In this document: positions 44,917 through 54,144 of the stretch, in pieces
Numbering within the stretch: the stretch's first letter is position 1
Layout of the letters: every line of letters begins with the position of its first letter
Source of the DNA: Curtobacterium sp. VKM Ac-2865
Lineage (GTDB): Bacteria > Actinomycetota > Actinomycetes > Actinomycetales > Microbacteriaceae
Reading direction: 5' to 3'
DNA length: 64,000 bases
Assembly (NCBI RefSeq): GCF_015350905.1
Contig: NZ_JADKRZ010000003.1
Span: 248,001-312,000 of the forward strand
The notes under the pieces: model-generated
Seen by the model: only the letters and a program-made list of their open reading frames with translations
The model's database searches: none
Told to the model about the DNA's origin: nothing
Position numbers and translations under genes: made by a program

Positions 44917-47900
44917 ATGGGGTACGACAACCCACCGATCCCGTGGTCGCAGTTCGAGCGGGCGCTGTCCGACAAACGGAGCCCGGGGACGGCACACGAG
45001 GGCGACGGCGGGGACAGCCCGGCGTGGTCGCGCAAGCGTGCGCGGTACGAACCGTCCGAGGTCGCCCAGGGCAGTGACGCACCCACCGTGCCGTACGCGG
45101 AGCTGCACGCGCACTCCACGTTCAGCTTCCTCGACGGCGCCAGCCAGCCCGAGCACCTGTTCGAGGAAGCCGCCCGGTTGCGCCTGCACGCCCTCGCGCT
45201 CACCGACCACGACGGCTTCTACGGCGCTGCCCGGATGGCGGAGGTCGCCGAGGCCTACCCGACCGTCGGCACCGTGTACGGCACCGAGCTCTCCCTCGGC
45301 CTGACCGAGCCGCAGAACGGGGTCCCCGACCCCGAGGGCTCCCACCTGCTGCTGCTCGCCGACGGACAGGACGGCTACCACCGGCTGGCCGGGGCCGTCA
45401 CGAGCGCCCACCTGCGCGCCGGGTCCGAGAAGGGCCGTCCGCAGTACGACCTCGACGACCTCGCCCAGCGGTCGGGCGGACACTGGCGCGTGCTGACGGG
45501 CTGCCGGAAGGGTGCCGTGCGACAGGCGCTCGAACACGGCGGCGAGTCCGCGGCCGACACCGCCCTGCGCGCGCTGCTCGACCGCTTCGGCACCGGCAAC
45601 GTGGTCGTCGAGCTCCTCGACCACGGCGACCCGCTCGACAGCGCCAGGAACGACGCCCTCGCCGCGTTGGCGGCCGCACATGCGCTGCCCGTCGTCGCGA
45701 CCGGCAACGTGCACTACGCCACACCCGACCGGTTCCCCGTGGCGACGGCCCTCGCCGCGGTGCGGGCACGGCGCAGCCTCGACGAGATCGACGGCTGGCT
45801 GCCGGCCGCCGACACCGCCCACCTGCGCTCCGGTGCCGAGATGACCCGTCGGTTCGCGCGGTACCCGGGTGCGATCGAGCACAGCGTGACGCTCGCCGAC
45901 GAACTCGGCTTCCGCCTGAAGACCGTGCAGCCCGGGTTGCCCGACATCGACGTCCCGGACGGCCACACTGCGATGTCGTGGCTGCGGGAGCTCACGTGGG
46001 ACGGCGCCCGGCGCCGGTACCCGGGCAGCGCGGACGGCGTCGACCCCCACAAGCGGGAGCGCATCGAACGCGAACTCGCGGTGATCGAGGACAAGAAGTT
46101 CCCCGGGTACTTCCTCATCGTCCGCGACATGGTCCAGTACGCCCGGGGTCGGGGGATCCTCTGCCAGGGGCGTGGTTCGGCGGCGAACTCGGCGGTCTGC
46201 TACCTGTTGGAGATCACGGCGGTGGACTCCATCCGCTACGGACTGCCGTTCGAACGGTTCCTGTCGGCGATGCGTGACGAGGAGCCCGACATCGACGTCG
46301 ACTTCGACTCGGACCGCCGAGAAGAAGTGATCCAGTACGTCTACGACAAGTACGGCCGGTACAACGCCGCGCAGGTCGCGAACGTCATCACCTACCGCCC
46401 GAAGGGCGCCGTGCGGGACATGGCCAAGGCACTCGGCCACAGCCCGGGGCAGCAGGACGCCTGGTCCAAGCAGGTCGAGCGCTGGGGGTCCGTCACCGAG
46501 AGCCAGGACCACGACATCCCGGCCGAGGTCGTCGGGCTGGCCAGCGACGTCCTCGGGTTCCCCCGGCACCTCGGCATCCACTCCGGCGGCATGGTGCTCA
46601 CCGACCGGCCCGTGGGCGAGGTCGTGCCGATCGAGCACGCCCGCATGGACGGCCGCACGGTGCTGCAGTGGGACAAGGACGACTGCGCGTACATGGGGCT
46701 GGTGAAGTTCGACATGCTCGGGCTCGGCATGCTCGCGGCGTTGCAGTACTCGTTCGACCTGGCGGCGGAGCACTGCGGGGAACGCTGGGAGATGCACTCC
46801 ATCCCGAAGGAGGAACAGGGCGTCTACGACCAGCTGTGCCGGGCGGACACGATCGGGGTGTTCCAGGTCGAGTCCCGCGCGCAGATGGGCACGCTGCCCC
46901 GACTGCTCCCGCGCCGGTTCTACGACCTGGTGATCGAGGTCGCGCTCGTGCGCCCCGGGCCGATCCAGGGCGGCGCGGTGCACCCGTACATCCGGCGCCG
47001 CACCGGCGAGGAACCGATCACCTACATGCACCCGTCGCTCGAGCCGGTGCTCGAACGCACCCTCGGTGTGCCGCTGTTCCAGGAGCAGCTGATGCAGATG
47101 GCGATCGCCGTCGGCAACTGCTCGGGAGACGACGCCGACCTGTTGCGGCGTGCCATGGGGTCCAAACGCGGACACGAGAAGATCGACCGGCTGCGCGACA
47201 AGCTCTACGCGGGCATGGCGGACAACGGCATCCACGGAGCGGACGCCGACACCATCTACGCGAAGATCCAGGCGTTCGCGAACTTCGGCTTCGCGGAGAG
47301 CCACTCGATCAGCTTCGCGCTCATCGTCTACGCCAGCGCCTGGATGCGCCTGCACTACCCGGGGGCCTTCCTCGCGGCGCTGCTCCGGGCCCAGCCGATG
47401 GGGTTCTACTCGCCGCAGACCCTGGTGGCCGATGCTCGACGACACGGGGTCGAGGTGCTGCGTCCGGACATCCTGCGTTCGGCGGTCGACGCAACCCTGG
47501 AGCCCCTCGACGGACACGGTGCCGGGTCGCACGGTGACGATGCCTGTCTCGCCGCCGAGCAGCCACCCGTGCTGCCGTTCGACAAGGCGCGGCCCGACGA
47601 CACCGCACAGCACCGGCGGGACGGCGCCTCCGCGGTCCGGCTCGGGCTGGCCGAGGTGGCCTCGCTCGGACGCAAGAGCGCCGAGCGGATCGTCGCCGAG
47701 CGCGACGCCAACGGGCCCTTCACGGACATGTCCGACCTCGCCCGTCGGGTCGGCCTGACGACGGCACAGCTCGAGGCCCTCGCCGCCGCCGACGCGTTCG
47801 CGCCGTTCGGGGTCGACCGCCGCGGCGGCATGTGGTCGGCCGCCCAGGCCGCTGCCGAGCGCCCAGACCAGCTGCCGGACACGCAGGTCGTCGTGCAGCC

Positions 47901-48333
47901 GCCGTTGTTCGGACAGATGACGAGCGGCGACGTGCTCATCGCGGACATGTGGTCGACGGGCATGACGACGGACGACCACCCCGTCGGGCACCTCCGCGAC
48001 CGGCTCCGGGCGAAGCGGGTGCTCAGCGTCGAGGACCTCGCCACGGCCGAGAACGGTCGGCGGATCGAGGTCGGCGGCATCGTGACGCACCGGCAGCGTC
48101 CGGCGACGGCGTCGGGGATCACCTTCCTCAACGTCGAGGACGAGACCGGCCTGGTCAACGTCATCTGCAGCGTCGGGGTGTGGGGGCGGTACCGGCGAGT
48201 TGCCCGGGAGTCACCGGCGGTCGTCGTCCGCGGGATCCTCGAGCGCTCGCAGGACGGCGTCGTGAACGTCGTGGCCGACCGCATCGAGCGCCTCCCGCTG
48301 GCGGTCAGGACGAGGTCCCGCGACTTCCAGTGA
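44917..48333 (+). CDS. dnaE2: error-prone DNA polymerase III alpha subunit DnaE2
   Basis: SOS-induced C-family polymerase for translesion synthesis, 1138 aa. The N-terminal PHP domain starts YAELHAHSTFSFLDGAS. The palm has CQGRGSAANSAVCYLLEIT and the catalytic PDIDVDFDSDRREEV near residue 457. A C-terminal OB fold is visible (IEVGGIVTHRQRPATASG). The C-terminus is short and lacks the tau- and clamp-binding tail of replicative DnaE, as expected for DnaE2 recruited through ImuB. ACAGGAGCAGCTG precedes the ATG, giving a good Shine-Dalgarno 13 bases after imuB. Confidence 0.96.
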   Translation: MGYDNPPIPWSQFERALSDKRSPGTAHEGDGGDSPAWSRKRARYEPSEVAQGSDAPTVPYAELHAHSTFSFLDGASQPEHLFEEAARLRLHALALTDHDGFYGAARMAEVAEAYPTVGTVYGTELSLGLTEPQNGVPDPEGSHLLLLADGQDGYHRLAGAVTSAHLRAGSEKGRPQYDLDDLAQRSGGHWRVLTGCRKGAVRQALEHGGESAADTALRALLDRFGTGNVVVELLDHGDPLDSARNDALAALAAAHALPVVATGNVHYATPDRFPVATALAAVRARRSLDEIDGWLPAADTAHLRSGAEMTRRFARYPGAIEHSVTLADELGFRLKTVQPGLPDIDVPDGHTAMSWLRELTWDGARRRYPGSADGVDPHKRERIERELAVIEDKKFPGYFLIVRDMVQYARGRGILCQGRGSAANSAVCYLLEITAVDSIRYGLPFERFLSAMRDEEPDIDVDFDSDRREEVIQYVYDKYGRYNAAQVANVITYRPKGAVRDMAKALGHSPGQQDAWSKQVERWGSVTESQDHDIPAEVVGLASDVLGFPRHLGIHSGGMVLTDRPVGEVVPIEHARMDGRTVLQWDKDDCAYMGLVKFDMLGLGMLAALQYSFDLAAEHCGERWEMHSIPKEEQGVYDQLCRADTIGVFQVESRAQMGTLPRLLPRRFYDLVIEVALVRPGPIQGGAVHPYIRRRTGEEPITYMHPSLEPVLERTLGVPLFQEQLMQMAIAVGNCSGDDADLLRRAMGSKRGHEKIDRLRDKLYAGMADNGIHGADADTIYAKIQAFANFGFAESHSISFALIVYASAWMRLHYPGAFLAALLRAQPMGFYSPQTLVADARRHGVEVLRPDILRSAVDATLEPLDGHGAGSHGDDACLAAEQPPVLPFDKARPDDTAQHRRDGASAVRLGLAEVASLGRKSAERIVAERDANGPFTDMSDLARRVGLTTAQLEALAAADAFAPFGVDRRGGMWSAAQAAAERPDQLPDTQVVVQPPLFGQMTSGDVLIADMWSTGMTTDDHPVGHLRDRLRAKRVLSVEDLATAENGRRIEVGGIVTHRQRPATASGITFLNVEDETGLVNVICSVGVWGRYRRVARESPAVVVRGILERSQDGVVNVVADRIERLPLAVRTRSRDFQ

Positions 48334-48793
48334 CGCGGGCGCCGCGGTGCCCGCACGCCATCCGCGCCCCGCTGCGGGCATCGCGCCCGCGGGTACCGGG
48401 GCGCGATGTGCGCCACGGGGCGCGGTGCGAGGGGCATCAGGCGCTGCAGTCCGCCGCGACGTCGCGGGGAGCGGAGCATCCGCGTGGACTGGCCCACTCG
48501 CGCGAAGCGGCGCATCTGCGCAGCTACGCGATGCGACGCCGCGCCGGCCGTGCCGACGTCAGTGAGCACGTGCCGGGCGGGAGGCTCGGTGCGGGCTGGC
48601 ACCGAGCCTCCCGCCCGGCCGCGCCGCGAGCGGTCGCGACACCCCGCTCAGGTCCGCCCACCGGCCACGACCCGTCGGTCGGAGCGTCGCGCAGCGACGA
48701 CGACCGCCCACTCGGCCGAACGCGCGCGGGGCGTCGTGACCACTCGACGCAGGCGTGGCGGGGCGAGGCACGAGCGAGGGCTGCCGCGCAGCG
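48334..48793. other. 460-base gap with nested hairpins, no gene found
   Basis: No reading frame here resembles a protein. The left half holds a nested palindrome: CGCGCCCC (48363-48370) pairs with 48398-48405, and GCGGGC/GCCCGC lies inside. A very strong terminator is at 48572-48619. The right part (48620-48793) is GC-rich with nothing I can identify. Confidence 0.6.
48572..48619. terminator. bidirectional terminator, 21-bp stem
   Basis: GCCGGGCGGGAGGCTCGGTG and one more base (48572-48592) pair perfectly with 48599-48619 around a 6-base loop. It separates dnaE2 from the convergent histidine kinase gene. Confidence 0.85.
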
Positions 48794-50281
48794 CTACCGC
48801 GCCACGGGGACGCGCACGGTGACCTCGAGACCACCGGAGCGGACGTTGCGGAGGGACGCCGTGCCTCCTGCCCGTTCGGCGACGGCACGGACGATCGCGA
48901 GCCCCAGGCCGGAGCCGCCCGGCAGCGGGATCGTGCCGGTGGCCGGGTCGGGAGCGGGGCGGGACTTCCTGGCCTCGTCGGGGCGGGTGAAGCGGTCGAA
49001 GGCGACCGGCACGAAGGACTCGGGCACGCCGGGCCCGTCGTCGGTCACCTGGAGCTCGCCGAACTCGGGCGTGCTGCGCCAGGTGACGAGGACGCCGCCG
49101 CCTCGGGGGAGTGCGGAGACCGCGTTGCCCGCGATGTTCGTCACGAGCTGGGCCATGCCGCCGGCGTCGAGCCGGTACCGGGCCTCGTCCGAGGGCGAAT
49201 CCGAACCCGAGGGCGACCCCGACGCCGACCCCGCCCCCGCACCCCCAGCCGGCGGCTCCAGGTCGAAGTCGACGGTGACGTCCTTCGTGCTCGCGATCAA
49301 CCGGACCCGGTCGACGGCGGCCATGACCTCGTCGCCCAGGTCCGACCACGTCGAGAGCGCCTGCTGGTCGGTGTCACCGGCGCGCTCGGACTCCTCGATG
49401 CGGGAGAGCGTCAGCAGGTCGTTCGCCAGCCGGGACAACCGCGCGACGTTGTTCTTGGCCCGCTCGATGTGCTCGGCCAGCGCGGCGGCGTCACCGGTGT
49501 CGAGCGAGGCCAGGTCGAGCTGCGTGGTGAGGATCGCGAGCGGGGTGCGCAGTTCGTGGCTGGCGTCGGAGACCATCTGGCGCTCGCGCTCGGTCGCCTG
49601 CCGGGTCCGCGCCAGGAACGCGTTCAGCGTCATGGCGAGGGACGCCAGCTCGTCCTGCGCCGGCCCGACCGGCAGCTCGGCGCGCTCGGGGGCGACGGAG
49701 AGCCGCTCGGCCTCGCGCCGCATCCGGTTCACCGGACGGAGCGCGGCGGTGGCGAGGACCCACGAGGCGATGCCGAAGGCGACGAGGATCGCCAGGCCGG
49801 TGATCGAGAGGGTCGTGGTGAGGTCGTCCACGACGATCGCCTCGGCCTGCGCGTTGCGGGCGGCGACGACGGTCCAGCGCCCCGCCTGGTTGACAGGGTG
49901 TTCGACGACGACGCGGTACTGCGAGCCGGACACGGTGATGACGTTCGTGCCGGCGGCGGTCGTGGTCAGGCTGCCGAGGGCGTTCTCGACCCGGGTCGGC
50001 ATCGTGGAGAGCCGGATCTCGCCCTTGGGAGACACGACGGCGACGAGCTGCGCGTTGCCGGGCGGGGACAGGTCGGGATCGCTGTCGACCTCGAGCGTCG
50101 CGACGTACGGATCGGCGTCGGCGTCGAGCAGGGTCCTGGTGGCCGACGCGACGACGCTGACGACCTGGAAGCGCATCACCAGGACGAGCAGCACGATGAC
50201 CACCGCGGCGATCGCCGTCGACCCGATCGTGATCCGCGACCGGAGCGAGAGCAGCCGGAGCGGCCGGATGAAGCGCAGCAC
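48794..50281 (-). CDS. two-component sensor histidine kinase
   Basis: Membrane sensor kinase, 495 aa. Two helices (IAAVVIVLLVLVMRF and ITGLAILVAFGIASWVLATAA) bracket an extracellular sensor of about 120 residues. Then come HAMP, the HisKA box (DASHELRTPLAILTTQL, phospho-accepting His) and the HATPase domain (NIAGNAVSALPRGGG, DDGPGVPESF, GGSGLGLAIV). A Gly/Ser/Pro-rich linker interrupts the ATPase N-lobe (AGGAGAGSASGSPSGSDSPS). The GTG start is 12 bases after the response-regulator stop. Signal unknown. Confidence 0.92.
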   Translation of the reverse strand: MLRFIRPLRLLSLRSRITIGSTAIAAVVIVLLVLVMRFQVVSVVASATRTLLDADADPYVATLEVDSDPDLSPPGNAQLVAVVSPKGEIRLSTMPTRVENALGSLTTTAAGTNVITVSGSQYRVVVEHPVNQAGRWTVVAARNAQAEAIVVDDLTTTLSITGLAILVAFGIASWVLATAALRPVNRMRREAERLSVAPERAELPVGPAQDELASLAMTLNAFLARTRQATERERQMVSDASHELRTPLAILTTQLDLASLDTGDAAALAEHIERAKNNVARLSRLANDLLTLSRIEESERAGDTDQQALSTWSDLGDEVMAAVDRVRLIASTKDVTVDFDLEPPAGGAGAGSASGSPSGSDSPSDEARYRLDAGGMAQLVTNIAGNAVSALPRGGGVLVTWRSTPEFGELQVTDDGPGVPESFVPVAFDRFTRPDEARKSRPAPDPATGTIPLPGGSGLGLAIVRAVAERAGGTASLRNVRSGGLEVTVRVPVAR

Positions 50282-50292
50282 GTCGCGGCGCG

Positions 50293-50970
50293 TCAGGACC
50301 CGAGCAGGTCGAGTCGGTAGCCGCGGCCGCGCACGGTGGAGATCGCGACGGTCGCCTCGTGCGACGTCAGCTTCTTGCGGAGGTACGAGATGTACTGCTC
50401 CACGACGTTCGGGTCGACGTGCTGCGATCCGTCCCAGACCTCTTCGAGGATCTTGGGCCGGTCGACGACCGTGCCGACGGAGCGCGCGAGCAGCCGCAGC
50501 AGCGCGAACTCGGTCGGGCTGACGGCGACGCGCTGCCCCTGGATGGAGACGCGGCGGGCCTCGGAGTCGATGGCGACGTCGCCGACCTCGATGACGCGCG
50601 GGGCCCCGGCGGCCTCGCGGCGGCCGAGTGCGCGGAGCCGGGCGGTGAGCTCGGCGAAGGCGAACGGCTTCGTCAGGTAGTCGTCGGCACCGGCGTCCAG
50701 GCCGAACACCCGGTCGTCGACGCCGTCGCGGGCGGTGACGAGCAGGATCCGCACGGGGTCCTCCCGTTCGCGGATGCGTCGCGCCAGCTCGAACCCGGAC
50801 ATGCCGGGCATCATCACGTCGACGACCGCCAGGTCGAAGGCGTTGTCCCCGAGCGCGATGAGCGCCTCGACACCGTTCTCGACCGCGGTCACGCGGTACC
50901 CCTCGGCGGCGAGACCGCGTTCCATGAGGGCGCGCATCTCGTCGTCGTCCTCGACCACCAACAGCCGCAT
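50293..50970 (-). CDS. OmpR family response regulator
   Basis: DNA-binding response regulator, 225 aa. The receiver has DDD near the start, the phospho-acceptor Asp in LAVVDVMMPGMSGFE and the Lys in DYLTKPFAFAEL. The winged-helix effector ends RKKLTSHEATVAISTVRGRGYRL. A perfect AGGAGG lies 7 bases before the ATG. It is upstream of and co-transcribed with the histidine kinase. Targets are unknown. Confidence 0.95.
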   Translation of the reverse strand: MRLLVVEDDDEMRALMERGLAAEGYRVTAVENGVEALIALGDNAFDLAVVDVMMPGMSGFELARRIREREDPVRILLVTARDGVDDRVFGLDAGADDYLTKPFAFAELTARLRALGRREAAGAPRVIEVGDVAIDSEARRVSIQGQRVAVSPTEFALLRLLARSVGTVVDRPKILEEVWDGSQHVDPNVVEQYISYLRKKLTSHEATVAISTVRGRGYRLDLLGS

Positions 50971-51153
50971 AGTGACCTCCTGGGACCCATCGTGGCATCG
51001 AACCGTCGTCCGGTGGGGCTGCGACCTCGATCCTGACTGAATCTCGTCACAGCGTGCCCCGTGATCGAGGGACATGAGGACTGCTTGTGTCGTTGCTAGG
51101 CTCCCCGGCAGGACGGGATGTACCCGACAGACCGTCCTGTCTCTGGGGGACCC

Positions 51154-51471
51154 ATGAACGACCACTCCGACCACCCGGCAGTCATCCGACTGCGTGCCGA
51201 GCTCGACGCCGCGTGGAAGGGCGTCGGCGCGCTCGCGCAGCTCGAGGGCGTCAGCCGCGACCGCGTGGTCGCCGAGCTCCGCGCCGCCGTCCCGGACGTC
51301 GCCAGCCGTGCCGCTCGCGAAGCCGGCCAGGAGGCCGTGGTCGCCGAGCTCCGTCGGTTCGCGGCTGCCGAGGTGGTCGCCTCCGACCCCACGGTGCCCA
51401 GCCGCGTGATCTGGGGCGACATCGTCGGCACCGCCACCGTGGCGGCCACCGCAACGACGACGCTGACGTAG
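51154..51471 (+). CDS. small hypothetical protein
   Basis: A 105-aa Ala-rich protein (NDHSDHPAVIRLRAELDAAW to ATVAATATTTLT). The first 75 residues look helical and soluble (ALAQLEGVSRDRVVAELRAAV, a possible small helix-turn-helix-like stretch), and the end is a hydrophobic Ala/Thr segment too weak to call a membrane helix. GGGGGA precedes the ATG at 51154; an upstream ATG at 51118 is possible. A TAGGCT near 51097 may be its -10. No family recognised. Confidence 0.6.
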   Translation: MNDHSDHPAVIRLRAELDAAWKGVGALAQLEGVSRDRVVAELRAAVPDVASRAAREAGQEAVVAELRRFAAAEVVASDPTVPSRVIWGDIVGTATVAATATTTLT

Positions 51472-51481
51472 GGCCGCGCGC

Positions 51482-52537
51482 TCAGTCGTCCTCGCCGAGG
51501 AGCTCCTCGCGCACGCGCCGGATGTCCTCGAGCAGGGCACCGATCAGGATCCAGTGCCGGGAGTTCGGCCGGACGACCTCGAGCGGTGCGGTGAGGGCCG
51601 GCTCGGACTCTTCCGCGAAGGCCTCCGGCTCCGTCATCGCGAGTTCGGTGGACTCCACCTGCCGTCCGAGTGCCCGGACGTCGGCGCCGATCCTGGCCAC
51701 CTCGGTCGCGATCCGTCCCACCATCGGGTCGGCGCGGAGGTCGGGCGTGGCGTTGTCACGGATGGCCCGTGTCATGCCGGTGACCCGCGTGACCAGGACC
51801 CGCAGGTGCTCGGTGACGGCGACGTCCCGGTCGAGGATCATCCGGTGCCGACCGCCGCGCGGGTTCATCGTGAGCGACTCCCGCGCCGCGGTCAGTGCGG
51901 CGTCGGCCTTGGCATGCTGCTGCCGGAGCGAGCGCGCCCGGAGCAGGGCGTCGTGCCACCGGTCGTGGTCCCAGCCCTCGGTGAGACCGATCGCGACCCG
52001 CTCGAACGCCACCGCGGTGTCACGGGCCAGCCGGGCGACCGCGAGGTGGCCCGGGCGGAGCAGCACGGGCGGCACGATGACGGCGTTGACCACGAGGGCC
52101 ACCGCAGCGCCCAGCACGGTCTCGAGGACGCGGTCCGCCGAGTAGTTCGGGGTGACCACCCCGGCGGTCAGCACGAGCATCCCGCTGATGCCGACCTGTG
52201 TCGCCGAGGTCGGCGTGAGCCGGAGCGCCCAGGCGATGAGGATCGACACGACGATCGCGACGAGGACCACCCACACCGAGTCGCCGAGCAGGAAGTGCAG
52301 CCCGGTCGCCAGCACGACGCCGAGCACGACGCCGGCACTGCGCTCCAGACCCTTCACGAAGGACTGGTTGATGCTCGGCTGCACGACCAGCAGCGCCGCG
52401 ATCGCCGCGAAGGTCGGGAAGGGTCCGCGGATGACGACTTCACAGAGCAGCACCGCCGCGACCACCGCGACCGCGGTCTTCACGACCTGCAGGAAGGGGG
52501 AGCGGCTCGAGCTGCGGAGGCGCGAGACCGGGTTCAC
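51482..52537 (-). CDS. FUSC family membrane protein (aromatic acid exporter-like)
   Basis: Integral membrane protein of 351 aa with six N-terminal helices (VVKTAVAVVAAVLLCEVVI, FAAIAALLVVQPSI, LERSAGVVLGVVLATGLHFLLG, VWVVLVAIVVSILIAW, QVGISGMLVLTAGVV, ETVLGAAVALVVNAVIVP) and a helical cytoplasmic tail. The layout matches FUSC/ArAE-type proteins, some of which export aromatic acids. The GTG at 52537 is 7 bases after a TAGCGT -10, so it is probably leaderless. It converges on the small hypothetical gene with a 10-base gap. Confidence 0.82.
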   Translation of the reverse strand: MNPVSRLRSSSRSPFLQVVKTAVAVVAAVLLCEVVIRGPFPTFAAIAALLVVQPSINQSFVKGLERSAGVVLGVVLATGLHFLLGDSVWVVLVAIVVSILIAWALRLTPTSATQVGISGMLVLTAGVVTPNYSADRVLETVLGAAVALVVNAVIVPPVLLRPGHLAVARLARDTAVAFERVAIGLTEGWDHDRWHDALLRARSLRQQHAKADAALTAARESLTMNPRGGRHRMILDRDVAVTEHLRVLVTRVTGMTRAIRDNATPDLRADPMVGRIATEVARIGADVRALGRQVESTELAMTEPEAFAEESEPALTAPLEVVRPNSRHWILIGALLEDIRRVREELLGEDD

Positions 52538-52544
52538 GGAGACC

Positions 52545-52550
52545 ACGCTA
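52545..52550 (-). promoter_or_regulatory. -10 hexamer of the FUSC gene (leaderless)
   Basis: TAGCGT, then GGTCTCC, then the GTG at 52537. Confidence 0.5.
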
Positions 52551-52618
52551 GCCACGCATCCGCACGCCGAGCCGTGCACGAACGCGACGAAACCGCACGG
52601 ACACGGTTGACTGATCCT

Positions 52619-53863
52619 GTGTGGCCGAATCATGAGCGCGTCATCCCGGAGGCCTTCGTCGGCTCCGGGACCACTGTCGTGGCTGCGCGCGCGCACTCGG
52701 TCGAGCCCTCGGGCAACGGGTACCTGTACGGGTATGAGGTCGACACCCTCGACCGCAACAACTTGCGCGCCACCGTCCTGACCTACGTCGACACCGGCGG
52801 CACCCACGACCAGAACAGCGCCCTGGTCACGGACCCGGCGACGAACGAGCCCGTCTCGGTCTGGGCGTACCCGAACGACCCCGGCCTGCCGGTCCTGCCG
52901 CAGGTGACCTACCGCGACGCCGTGGCCGAGCTCCTGACCACCCTCGGGATGCCGGTGACGAACCCCGTGCTGACCGTCGCCGCCTACCGCCCGGGCAAGC
53001 GCGCCGTGGTCCGGGTCGACGCCCCGGAGGGCACGCTCTTCCTCAAGGTCGTCCGCCCGCACCGCGTCGCACCGATCGTCCGCACGCACGAGCAGTTCGT
53101 CGCGGCCGGGCTCCCGGTGCCGCGCGTGCTCTCCAGTCGTGGTGACGGTCTGCTCGTGCTCGAACGGATCCGTGGCGTGCCCGCGGGCAGCCGCATCCTC
53201 GACATCGCCGACGACCCGCGCTTCGTGGCGTCCCTGGCGGCGCTGACCGGCCGGATCGCCACGGTGCCGATGACCCAGCAGGCCCGCGCCGACGCGATGG
53301 ACCACGCGGACTGGCACCGGAAGACGCTCGTCACGGCGCTCCCGCAGGACGCGCTCGAGATCGACGAGCTCTACGACGCGATCGGCCGACGCTCGATCGG
53401 CTGGACCACGACCGACAGACAGGTCGTGCACGGTGACCTGCACCTCGAGCAGGTCTTCGTCGACGAGGACGAGCCCTGGCGCATCTCCGGCCTGCTCGAC
53501 ATCGACACCGCCGGCTGGGGCTACCCGGTCCGCGACATCGGCGCGGTGGTCGCACACCTCGTCGTCACCGGGCTGTGGCACCGCTCCCGGGGTGACGCCG
53601 ACCGAGGCGCAGCCGCGGAACGCCTCGCTGACGCCATCGCCCGCGACTGGGCCGCACGGAACCCCGCCGCCGCGGAGCGCCTCGGACCGGCCATCGGCGC
53701 CCAGCTGCTGGCGCACGCCGGAGGCCAGGCGACCACGGGCTCCGCGAACGGCATCGCCACCGCGGAACAACTGCTGCGGGCGACACGGGCCGCGCTCGCG
53801 GAGCCGGCGCCGAGCCTCCCGGCCGACGGGTCGGCCCGCCCCCGGTCCGCGCCCCGCCGCTGA
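52619..53863 (+). CDS. phosphotransferase, APH-like kinase fold
   Basis: Soluble kinase-fold protein of the aminoglycoside phosphotransferase / choline kinase superfamily. The catalytic loop is VVHGDLHLEQVFVDED and the metal-binding Asp is in LLDIDTAGWGYPVRD; the ATP Lys is in GTLFLKVVRPH. About 90 extra residues precede the kinase lobe. Substrate is unknown; most chromosomal members are not drug-resistance enzymes. The start is uncertain: GTG 52619 gives 414 aa, and no clear Shine-Dalgarno is seen. It diverges from the FUSC gene. Confidence 0.8.
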   Translation: MWPNHERVIPEAFVGSGTTVVAARAHSVEPSGNGYLYGYEVDTLDRNNLRATVLTYVDTGGTHDQNSALVTDPATNEPVSVWAYPNDPGLPVLPQVTYRDAVAELLTTLGMPVTNPVLTVAAYRPGKRAVVRVDAPEGTLFLKVVRPHRVAPIVRTHEQFVAAGLPVPRVLSSRGDGLLVLERIRGVPAGSRILDIADDPRFVASLAALTGRIATVPMTQQARADAMDHADWHRKTLVTALPQDALEIDELYDAIGRRSIGWTTTDRQVVHGDLHLEQVFVDEDEPWRISGLLDIDTAGWGYPVRDIGAVVAHLVVTGLWHRSRGDADRGAAAERLADAIARDWAARNPAAAERLGPAIGAQLLAHAGGQATTGSANGIATAEQLLRATRAALAEPAPSLPADGSARPRSAPRR

Positions 53864-53864
53864 G

Positions 53865-54144
53865 ACGCGCGTTCCCACCTGCCGCGCGTGGGCCGGCAGG
53901 TCGGAACGCGCGTACTGGGTCGGAAGATCTGACCCGGTACGCGCGATTCCGCTCACCACGCCCGTTCCCCCTTGCAACGCGCGATTGCACCGGCCACGCG
54001 CGATTCCACTCGCAACGCGCGTTCCCGCCGACCGCGCCTTGGGCGGCAGGTCGGAACGCGCGTGGTGCGTCGGAAGATCCGACCTGGTAGGCGCGGTTGC
54101 ACCCGCAACGCGCGTTCCCGCCCACACCACGGCCTGGAGGCCCG
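53865..54144. repeat. irregular repeat and hairpin array
   Basis: Two related blocks of about 82 bases (53865-53946 and 54015-54096), each starting ACGCGCGTTCCC, folding back to GGAACGCGCGT and then carrying GTCGGAAGATC-GACC. Between and after them the motif ACGCGCG followed by A/T and TTCC or TTGC occurs at irregular spacing, about seven times in all. The first block forms a 19-position stem with one mismatch (53865-53883 with 53895-53913). That stem competes with a second hairpin, CGCGCGTAC/GTACGCGCG (53907-53915 with 53937-53945). Confidence 0.8.

Noticed and set aside
52619..53863. Aminoglycoside resistance gene
   Set aside because: The kinase fold is generic, the N-terminal extension is unlike known resistance enzymes, and there is no mobile context.
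53865..54144. CRISPR array
   Set aside because: The repeats differ in length and spacing, are palindromic along most of their length, and no cas gene is present.
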